Source: DATESZ01 sp035283845
GTDB taxonomy: Bacteria > Desulfobacterota > Syntrophia > Syntrophales > JACQWR01
Length of the DNA stretch: 6,511 nt
Assembly (NCBI GenBank): GCA_035283845.1
Contig: DATESZ010000023.1
Coordinates: 1-6,511, forward strand
Direction: 5' to 3'
Shown here: one piece after another, positions 1 through 5,968 of the stretch
How positions within the stretch are numbered: position 1 is the first letter of the stretch
Layout of the letters: each line of letters begins with the position of its first letter
Notes under the pieces: generated by a model
What the model was told of the DNA's origin: nothing
The model's database searches: none
What the model saw: only the letters and a program-made list of their open reading frames with translations
Made by a program: the position numbers and the translations under genes

Positions 1-1134
1 TTTAGGATGGACCCTTGGTCCGCCCCTGCCGACAGAACCAAACCGCTTCTCTCTGGGGGCATCTATATCAGTGCCGAGTATCGCCTGAACCTCGTTGACA
101 CCATAATAAGGGATAAGAGGTGCGCCAAGCCTCTCCTCCACTTCCTCCAGCAACCCGGCAGGAAATGGAGCACCGGCATGAGCGACGAACCGCAGGGAGC
201 TCAGGTCATATTTATCGAGAGAAGGGTGCCTTGCCATCTGGATGGCATGGAGGGGAAAGCCGCCATAATAGGTCCCCGTCTCTTTCTCTATGGCTTTAAG
301 GACTTCTTCTGGGCTCCCCAACCAGTCAATCAGGATAATTTTGCCTGCCACAGTAATCAGTGCGTGTATTACCCCTGCCGATGGGCCGGAGAAGCAAAAT
401 GCAGCGGTGACCCCTATATCATCTCTTGTCAGTTTCCAGTGATTTACAAACTCCAGTCCGGTGGATATGTTGCAATTCGGGGGGAGCATACCAATCTTGG
501 GCATGCCTGTAGTTCCAGTCGTTGATACCATATGCCATACCTCAAAGGGGTTACCCCTGGTCTTATAGAGATAATCTGGGGTATGTTTCTCCTCCAAGGG
601 TGTATTTATTATCTCCTCCACGGAGATTGCTCCCTCAGGCAATTCCTTAAGCCCATACCCGCTAATGAGGAAGATGTGTTTAAGCTTAGGGAAATTACCA
701 CTGGCACGAAAATCGTGGAACATCTTGTAGTGGTTAAAGCGGTGAAACTCAAAGCAGGTGACTGCAACAACAGCATCCGTGAATTCGAGGAAGTGGCTTA
801 TCTCAGTCTCCCTCTGAGTGGGCATGGAGTAGAGATGCACCAGCCCAGCCTTCTCGCAAGCTACCCATAAAGCTATATTCTCAATGCAGTTTGGCAGTTG
901 CCCGATAACTATATCATCTCTCTCCAATCCTGCCTCAAGGAGGCCGAGGGCAAATCTATCTGTTATCTGCCTCATCTGCGCCCAGGTCATTCTCCTTCTG
1001 GCATCAACAACTGCTTCCTTATCCGGCCACCTCCCGGCATTGTAATCAAGGATATCTGCCCAGCCCCTATGAGCCCACTGACCATCTCCTATATACATGT
1101 CCTTCAATTCGTCATAGTTTCGGACTGGCTTCAT
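1..1134 (-). CDS. AMP-forming acyl/aryl-CoA ligase, partial (C-terminus beyond left edge)
   Basis: This frame is open from the ATG at 1134 to base 1, giving 378 residues with no stop, so the C-terminal part lies outside the window. It belongs to the class I adenylate-forming superfamily, which activates a carboxylate as acyl-AMP and transfers it to CoA. Visible motifs are an N-terminal RWPDKEAVVD segment (35-44), the Thr/Gly-rich phosphate loop STTGTTGMPK (204-213), a core segment AHAGAPFPAGLLEEV (318-332), the substrate/adenine motif PYYGVNEVQ (342-350, usually YGxTE) and GSVGRGGPRV (366-375). The A8 hinge and catalytic Lys domain are not visible. As last gene after two UbiD-type carboxylases, it most likely converts their aromatic acid product to the CoA thioester; benzoate, naphthoate or another acid cannot be distinguished. 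The start is uncertain: the ATG has no good Shine-Dalgarno sequence, and the only earlier near-start after an in-frame stop is a TTG at 1179. Confidence 0.9.
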   Translation of the reverse strand, partial: MKPVRNYDELKDMYIGDGQWAHRGWADILDYNAGRWPDKEAVVDARRRMTWAQMRQITDRFALGLLEAGLERDDIVIGQLPNCIENIALWVACEKAGLVHLYSMPTQRETEISHFLEFTDAVVAVTCFEFHRFNHYKMFHDFRASGNFPKLKHIFLISGYGLKELPEGAISVEEIINTPLEEKHTPDYLYKTRGNPFEVWHMVSTTGTTGMPKIGMLPPNCNISTGLEFVNHWKLTRDDIGVTAAFCFSGPSAGVIHALITVAGKIILIDWLGSPEEVLKAIEKETGTYYGGFPLHAIQMARHPSLDKYDLSSLRFVAHAGAPFPAGLLEEVEERLGAPLIPYYGVNEVQAILGTDIDAPREKRFGSVGRGGPRVHPK

Positions 1135-1158
1135 TTTTTCAGTGAGATACAGCGCACT

Positions 1159-1183
1159 GGCCCTGCAGATCTTCTCCAAGGCC
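1159..1183 (-). other. possible intercistronic hairpin upstream of CoA ligase
   Basis: In the 71-base gap between the 138-aa gene and the ligase, the minus strand can form a 7-bp stem (GGCCTTG with CAGGGCC, one G-U pair) around an 11-base loop. No T-run follows, so it is not a convincing intrinsic terminator. It could affect mRNA processing or translation of the ligase. A stem this short may also be chance. Confidence 0.25.
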
Positions 1184-1205
1184 GTAATCGAGAGGAGTTG
1201 CGACC

Positions 1206-1622
1206 CTATTCTTCCAGGATCTTCTTAACAATATCTTTCTTCCATTTCAGTCTATGCTTTAGCTCTTCCTCCATCACCCGTTTCTTTTCCGCATCTTCAT
1301 CTTCGGCCTCAGCAATCATGGAGCGAAGCATGTGACCCCTCCTCGCTCCCAGCCTCTTCGACTCAAAATAGGTCACTTCGTCATCCTCGTCTTCTCTTTC
1401 GGTTATCTTGACAAACCACTCCTCTTCAAGAGAACCGGATCTCATTTGAATGTGCAACCTATCCCACCCCTCCTGGGGAGACTTTGACACCTGAACCTTT
1501 GCCTTAAACTGTTCTCTGGTCTCCTCATCTTGAAGGATCTCGCTGATGATCTCGCCCTCAGACAGATGTTTATGAGCATCTTCCTTCTTATCGTAAGGAA
1601 CAAAAATAGTGTAAGAGTTCAT
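1206..1622 (-). CDS. small carboxylase-associated protein (gamma-like) with charged C-terminal extension
   Basis: The protein is 138 aa, soluble and highly charged, with no signal peptide or membrane segment. Residues 1-75 align almost without gaps with the 82-aa protein at 3182-3430. Shared positions include the xxY start, a DEE followed by KAxV (residues 32-34 and 40-43), a Gly near 63 and a Glu-Glu-aromatic group near 67-69. The extra C-terminal ~60 residues are acidic around 76-82 and 106-112, then Lys/Glu-rich and predicted helical, perhaps a coiled coil (about 111-138). It starts 31 bases after the 492-aa UbiD gene with a strong Shine-Dalgarno (AAGGGAGGA, 9 bases upstream). Phenylphosphate carboxylase has a ~10 kDa gamma subunit encoded beside its UbiD-type subunits; by position and size of the first domain this may be an extended counterpart. 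That family assignment is inference; I recognise no catalytic motif. Confidence 0.75.
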   Translation of the reverse strand: MNSYTIFVPYDKKEDAHKHLSEGEIISEILQDEETREQFKAKVQVSKSPQEGWDRLHIQMRSGSLEEEWFVKITEREDEDDEVTYFESKRLGARRGHMLRSMIAEAEDEDAEKKRVMEEELKHRLKWKKDIVKKILEE

Positions 1623-1653
1623 TCTAACATATCCTCCCTTCTCGATGCCTACA

Positions 1654-3132
1654 TCAATCCATGGTAACGGGCGCCGGCGTAATATTCAGCTTCTTCCACA
1701 GGGCCACCACCCGATCCCTGACATCTTTAGGTATAGCGGCTTCAAAGGTCATTCTTCTGGCCTTGTCCTCATCGGGCCGGTCAAACCTCCAGGTAGCGTC
1801 AACAGTCCATGTGGAGGACAGGCCGCCGCTATAACCGTGATTTTCTGTCAGGCCGAGCGATTTGCCCATGGGCGATATGAAAACGTTGGTCTCGTAATTT
1901 ACTTTCGACACCCTGTCGTTTAACGCTATAATCAATTCTTGAGCCCTGACGTCGGAGTCTACGAAAATTGTCTTGCGAATATAAGGACTGCGGGAATAAA
2001 TCGCTCTCGCGATACGAGAGGGAAAGCCCGGCAAACGTTGCGCGCCCAGGCAGACTATGGCAAGAGTCAATTTGGCCTCCACCGGAATCGTCATCCAGTT
2101 TATTACCGACCCAAACACCGTCGCACGGCAATGTTCCAGCAATTCGGAGGCATGAAAGCAGGACATAAGACACATGCTGTCGCTCGGTTTGGCGCCCTCG
2201 GCAATGAATGGAAAAATTGGCCCTTCCCGATGGGTAATCATCTGGACATCATAGACAAAATTCTTCATCTTCGGCGTGTAATAAGAGATGGATCCGAAAG
2301 GTCCTTCTTCGCCGCTTTCCCCCGGTAAGATATGCCCTTCGAGCACCATTTCCGAATCTACGGGGACCAGGATATCGCTCAGCTTGGCCTTCACCAGCGC
2401 AATAGGGTTTGCGCCCAATCCGCCTGCGATGGAATATTCGTCCGTCGTGGCCGGCAAATTCATGAAAGCCGATGCGTAAACGGGAGGTGGAACGCCAATG
2501 GCAATGGCAAAGGGGACCGGTTCATTCTTCCTGGCCGCTTTCTCCACTATCTGTTCAATATGCGTGGGTTGAGTGCGACGTGGTATGGAACCATGGACCA
2601 GCTTATTTCGACCTCCCAGCATCAATCTGTAAATACCTGAATTGGTGCACTGTTTTTCACTGTCATAGGCGAATACGACATGAGAGGTCAGATACCTGCC
2701 GCCGTCCTTATCATGAAGCCGGGGGATGGGGTATTTATAAAGGTCCACATCCTTAGCCTCTATGATCACTTCCTGGCAGGGCCCCCCATCCACCTCAATT
2801 GCCCTGATCGGGGCCTTTTTTCTCTCGATAATTGTCTCCTGGAATTCTTCATAATCCATACCCTTTTCGAGCCCTAAGCCAAGTGCGATCCGCCCATGCA
2901 TCAGACGGTCCACCTGAGGCCAGTACATGAAACCAGGCCCCGCGAAAAGACTTCCGATCAGTTTACTGCCCTCATACCCCTTTACTTTGTTAAACTGGAC
3001 AGCCGGCCCGCCCGTCCTCTGCGACATGGCGCAAATGGCGCTGGCTTCCAGATCCCAATCCACTTCATCCTCTATGACATTCAATTCATCATTTATTTCC
3101 AAGTCTTCCAGAAATTCTCTCAGTGAGCTCAT
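1654..3132 (-). CDS. UbiD-family aryl (de)carboxylase subunit, 492 aa
   Basis: This full-length UbiD-family protein is of usual size for the family (about 450-510 aa). Such enzymes use prenylated FMN to add or remove CO2 on aromatic or unsaturated acids in the cytoplasm. Compared with Aspergillus Fdc1 and E. coli UbiD, I see the metal/prFMN-binding segment NSGIYR (N164, with R169 matching Fdc1 Arg173), H191 (His191), E232 in DEYSIAGG (Glu233), and EGPFGS (276-281). In the last motif E276 matches Glu277, but S281 stands where Glu282 is normally found. A DSDV segment (392-395) and the C-terminal PKDVRDRVVALWKKL helix are shared with the family. The start is supported by AAGGAG 5 bases upstream. 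Lying between two small gamma-like genes and upstream of a CoA ligase, it is probably the prFMN-carrying catalytic subunit of an anaerobic aromatic carboxylase. Relatives could be phenylphosphate, benzene or naphthalene carboxylase subunits; the substrate is not determined. Confidence 0.93.
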   Translation of the reverse strand: MSSLREFLEDLEINDELNVIEDEVDWDLEASAICAMSQRTGGPAVQFNKVKGYEGSKLIGSLFAGPGFMYWPQVDRLMHGRIALGLGLEKGMDYEEFQETIIERKKAPIRAIEVDGGPCQEVIIEAKDVDLYKYPIPRLHDKDGGRYLTSHVVFAYDSEKQCTNSGIYRLMLGGRNKLVHGSIPRRTQPTHIEQIVEKAARKNEPVPFAIAIGVPPPVYASAFMNLPATTDEYSIAGGLGANPIALVKAKLSDILVPVDSEMVLEGHILPGESGEEGPFGSISYYTPKMKNFVYDVQMITHREGPIFPFIAEGAKPSDSMCLMSCFHASELLEHCRATVFGSVINWMTIPVEAKLTLAIVCLGAQRLPGFPSRIARAIYSRSPYIRKTIFVDSDVRAQELIIALNDRVSKVNYETNVFISPMGKSLGLTENHGYSGGLSSTWTVDATWRFDRPDEDKARRMTFEAAIPKDVRDRVVALWKKLNITPAPVTMD

Positions 3133-3181
3133 GGTCTCTCCTTTTCCTTAATAATTATTTCACAAAAAGACAACTCAAGGC

Positions 3182-3430
3182 TTAATCCTCTTCCGGGGAG
3201 TCCGTCTTAAGAACCTCAATCCGGTATTCCTCATCCGTAGGTTTCCCATAATCGGCCAGGACTTTCAAGATGGCCCCTCCATCGGCAGCCTTATCGCCGG
3301 CCCGCACCTCCGCTTTTAGCCATTGTTTGTCTTCTTCGTCCATCAAAAGGACTTCGGCGGTCTGACCTGTCCCCATTTTCCCGTCAATTTTATTTTTGAA
3401 CTCCTGCTTTTTTATCCAGTATGTCTTCAT
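3182..3430 (-). CDS. small carboxylase-associated protein, gamma-like, 82 aa
   Basis: The protein is 82 aa (about 9 kDa), charged and soluble, ending in an acidic tail (DSPEED). It lies between the two UbiD genes, 18 bases after the 504-aa one and 49 bases before the 492-aa one. Two tandem AAGGAG sequences precede the ATG; the distal one has a normal 6-base spacing. Residues 1-75 align with residues 1-75 of the 138-aa protein at 1206-1622: DEE at 31-33, KAEV at 39-42, Gly62 and EEY at 67-69. Its size and place match the ~10 kDa gamma subunit of phenylphosphate carboxylase, so it is probably a structural or accessory carboxylase subunit. I assign this by context and size, not by a recognised signature. 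Confidence 0.75.
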   Translation of the reverse strand: MKTYWIKKQEFKNKIDGKMGTGQTAEVLLMDEEDKQWLKAEVRAGDKAADGGAILKVLADYGKPTDEEYRIEVLKTDSPEED

Positions 3431-3448
3431 CTCCTTCTCCTTGTCTTC

Positions 3449-4963
3449 CTACACGGATTCCAATTCTATATACTTCTTGTACCATTCGGGCTCCTCTTTG
3501 AACCCCCATTTGCTCCAGTTATCGACAACCTTTTGCTGCATCTCGGGGGGGAAGAGGGTTTCAAACTGGGTCCTTGGCAACCCCAGGGGCGCATCTTCTT
3601 TGGCAGTGCTGTCCACGAAAAGGTGTCTGGCGTAAATATGTCCCAGGTTATAATACTTGGCGCGGTCTTCTTCTTCCGCCCACGGGGTCTCCAGGGTCAT
3701 ACGCGGATGCTTGTCATAGGTGGGTCTTACGTCCCGATGAGGATTGGTCTGCGTCATAATCGCCTCAAGGATATTGTTCCAGTCATAGGCGCTGACGTCC
3801 GGATCGACCAGAATCTCGTTCGACATGCAGGAAAGGACCGGATTCGCCATAATGGAGTCCTCCAGATCCTGCCTGAAGCCTGGGTAAGGTTCAGGGTGAG
3901 TTCTCTTTTTCATAGACATGACACAAGATGTACCGCCGAAATAGGTGTACCAGGTAGTAGCCTTGAAGGGAAAACCCATCATTTTGGCCATCAAAGTAAT
4001 CCCCACCTTGAAAGAGGCGTCGCAAAGGCTTACCCCCCCTCCCCCAAGGCCCTGATGCAGATCCAAAAGCACGGGGTTCTTACGGTGGGTAATGCAGTTG
4101 ATTCTCACACCGATGTATTCCTGTCGCGGCCCGGCTGAAAACCCAAAGCTCTCCGGCTTCGGCCCTTCAGGCAGCGTTTCATAAGGACGCACTTCCCCCT
4201 CGATTACCATTTCGGCATTAGCCGGAACAAGAATATCAGAGGTTTCACATTTTACCAGCTCAAGAGGGGTGCCTCGAACTCCGCCCGCAGCGTCATATTC
4301 CGACACCCCCGGCGGGAGGGGAGCGGTGGCAACGAGGTAACATACCGGATCTCCTCCAATCACCAGCGCAATCGGCATCACCTGGTTCCTTGCCTCATAT
4401 TTCGAGTGATAAATCAAACGAAAATTGGACTGCGCGTAAGGAGTAATGGCCACTCTTCTTTTAGAAAAGACCTCCATGCAGTAATGCCCCACGTTCAGCC
4501 AATCCGAATCAGGGTCCTTTACAATGGTCTGCTGCTGAAAGCAATACCTGCCCCCATCGCCAATGGCATGGTAAGTAAAGGGAAAATTAAAGAGATTGAC
4601 GTCCTTACCTTCTAAAATTATCTCTTTGCACGGCCCCATGGCGACCTCAACGGGCCTTATGGGGTTTGACATCCTTCTGGCAAGTTCCTGAGTGTAACCG
4701 ACCGTGTCTATATCAGGATCCAACCCCACCATTATTGCCTGCCGCCTATGGGCCTTGCGATAGGATCCGGAAAAATGCCCGGCGAGTATGCGCCCCCCCC
4801 CCTTCGGTGTGCCTTTAATGTTGTTGAAAAGAAAGGCCGGGCCATTCACCCTCCCGCTTAATAATTCCATGGCGGGGATCTCATAATTCCAATCTGCCTC
4901 TTCATTGATTTCTACAAGCTCTCCATGGTCCTTTAAAAGTTGAACAAGCTCCCTGGTGTCCAT
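3449..4963 (-). CDS. UbiD-family aryl (de)carboxylase-like subunit with altered active site, 504 aa
   Basis: This is a full-length UbiD-family protein, homologous along its length to the 492-aa protein downstream: shared GGRY near 137-140, SEYDAAGG (221-228), SDILVPANAEMVIEG (242-256) and a C-terminal PPEMQQKVVDNWSKW helix. Aligned to Fdc1/UbiD, N157 (Asn168), E222 (Glu233), E266 (Glu277) and E271 (Glu282) are present. However, the Arg173 position is C162 in NVGHYC, the His191 position is F181, and EGPFGE reads EGPKPE. Arg173 and His191 serve catalysis and metal/prFMN binding in canonical enzymes, so this subunit may bind the cofactor differently, or be a partner to the 492-aa subunit rather than an independent enzyme. 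The start has AAGGGAG 10 bases upstream. A run of ten G on the coding strand (4793-4802) encodes Gly-Gly-Gly near residue 56. It likely acts with the second UbiD and the small proteins in one complex. Confidence 0.92.
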   Translation of the reverse strand: MDTRELVQLLKDHGELVEINEEADWNYEIPAMELLSGRVNGPAFLFNNIKGTPKGGGRILAGHFSGSYRKAHRRQAIMVGLDPDIDTVGYTQELARRMSNPIRPVEVAMGPCKEIILEGKDVNLFNFPFTYHAIGDGGRYCFQQQTIVKDPDSDWLNVGHYCMEVFSKRRVAITPYAQSNFRLIYHSKYEARNQVMPIALVIGGDPVCYLVATAPLPPGVSEYDAAGGVRGTPLELVKCETSDILVPANAEMVIEGEVRPYETLPEGPKPESFGFSAGPRQEYIGVRINCITHRKNPVLLDLHQGLGGGGVSLCDASFKVGITLMAKMMGFPFKATTWYTYFGGTSCVMSMKKRTHPEPYPGFRQDLEDSIMANPVLSCMSNEILVDPDVSAYDWNNILEAIMTQTNPHRDVRPTYDKHPRMTLETPWAEEEDRAKYYNLGHIYARHLFVDSTAKEDAPLGLPRTQFETLFPPEMQQKVVDNWSKWGFKEEPEWYKKYIELESV

Positions 4964-5012
4964 GTCTAATACGCTCCCTTCTTTAATTGTTTGTGCTGAC
5001 TCCTGATCTCAA

Positions 5013-5037
5013 ACCGACAAGACACCGCAATGCCGGT
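5013..5037 (-). other. possible intercistronic hairpin between ATPase and first UbiD gene
   Basis: The 81-base gap after the ATPase stop can form a 7-bp stem on the minus strand (ACCGGCA with TGTCGGT, one G-U pair) with an 11-base loop, 7 bases past the stop. No T-run follows, so it is unlikely to be an intrinsic terminator. It might be a processing or stability element that sets different levels of ATPase and carboxylase. The support is weak. Confidence 0.25.
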
Positions 5038-5044
5038 CTCCCCT

Positions 5045-5968
5045 TTAACGCACCCTGTTCTCACAAAAATCAATGACAGCCTTGCTTGCCGCCATAATCG
5101 TTTTTGATTCTTCGCTATCGGGATGGCTCATGACAAATGGCTTCCCTTCATCCAGACTCAGGCTTATCATCTCTGAAACCGGTATGTTGCCCAGGAAAGG
5201 GACGCCCTCGCTCTGGGCCATTCTTTTCCCCGCGCCCCCTTGGATGGGTGCGATACTCCTGCCGCAGTGAGAGCAATGGGCCTCGCTCATGTTTTCCACA
5301 ACGCCGATTACGGGGATATTTGCCTTGTTCAATATGTAGATGCACTTTCGCGCCACGTTCTGGGAAACCTCCGAACCCACGGTAACGACCACCCCGCCGT
5401 CTAAATCAGGAAGGTATTTTAAGGCGTTCACCGTCTCTGAACTCGTCCCCGCAGGAATGTCCAATATCAGATAATCCAGCTCCCCGTAATCGGTAGCGGC
5501 CAGCAATTCCTCCGTCGCATTCCTCTTCATGTCATGGTACCAGATGATCACGTCCGTGGTTTTTAAAATTAAACCGGTGGACATAATCTTCAAGCCGGGA
5601 TAGGCTTCATAAGGAACCAGCCCTTTGGCGCCGATCCGCAGTTTGGCATCTTCAGGCGCACCTGTCATCATCGGAACGGCAGGACAGTCATAAACCTGAT
5701 CCAGAATGCATACTGTTTTCCCCTGAGCCACCAAACCGGCGGCCAGGTTCACGGCAAGCATGGATTTCCCCACCCCTCCTTTGCCGCCCAGGACAATTAC
5801 CTTATGCTTTACGCCCTTCAGGTTTTCCTGGATCATCCTCAGGATGCCTTTTTTCTGGAATGTCTCCTTGAGGGGCAATATACAGTCAAAATACTTCTCA
5901 CAGCTCTCACATTTTCCGGTGCACTCCCCCTGGACAGTTATACGTTTAACCGTTGCCTCGTTCTTCAT
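5045..5968 (-). CDS. Mrp/NBP35-like P-loop ATPase with N-terminal Cys4 cluster, 307 aa
   Basis: The protein belongs to the MinD/Mrp/NBP35 branch of deviant Walker A ATPases, whose members carry or insert Fe-S clusters. In order it has a cysteine cluster C16-x3-C20-x2-C23-x5-C29, resembling the N-terminal cluster of NBP35 but with different first spacing. Next come the deviant Walker A GGKGGVGKS (61-69), a switch segment beginning ILD (D90), Walker B LDYLILDIPAGTSSE (164-178), ENMS (225-228), and the CxxC pair C232/C235 that in Mrp/NBP35 dimers holds a bridging 4Fe-4S cluster. Two oddities: the usual DxDxxGPS switch reads DQVYDCPA, losing the second Asp, and the usual WRGP segment reads WYHDMKR. 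Its ATG overlaps the upstream ATPase stop (ATGA), with AGGAGGGG 5 bases upstream, so translation is probably coupled. Role here is unknown; maturation or ATP-dependent activation of the carboxylase complex is inference. Confidence 0.9.
   Translation of the reverse strand: MKNEATVKRITVQGECTGKCESCEKYFDCILPLKETFQKKGILRMIQENLKGVKHKVIVLGGKGGVGKSMLAVNLAAGLVAQGKTVCILDQVYDCPAVPMMTGAPEDAKLRIGAKGLVPYEAYPGLKIMSTGLILKTTDVIIWYHDMKRNATEELLAATDYGELDYLILDIPAGTSSETVNALKYLPDLDGGVVVTVGSEVSQNVARKCIYILNKANIPVIGVVENMSEAHCSHCGRSIAPIQGGAGKRMAQSEGVPFLGNIPVSEMISLSLDEGKPFVMSHPDSEESKTIMAASKAVIDFCENRVR

Noticed and set aside
7..1335. Three consecutive plus-strand open frames (7-525, 532-870, 898-1335)
   Set aside because: They are antisense to the CoA ligase and the 138-aa gene; the minus-strand translation has clear adenylate-forming motifs.
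1829..2173. 114-aa minus-strand frame within the 492-aa UbiD gene
   Set aside because: It is out of frame with a well-supported UbiD protein and has no ribosome site or motif of its own.
3323..4138. 271-aa open frame on the plus strand
   Set aside because: It is antisense to the 504-aa UbiD gene and the 82-aa gene, shows no recognisable motif, and all supported genes run on the minus strand.
3449..4963. Pseudogene call for the 504-aa UbiD because of missing canonical residues
   Set aside because: The frame is intact, full length and conserved to the C-terminus, with a good ribosome site; the changes look like subunit specialisation.
5013..5037. Intrinsic terminator after the 307-aa ATPase gene
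   Set aside because: The stem is short, includes a G-U pair, and has no T-run after it on the minus strand.
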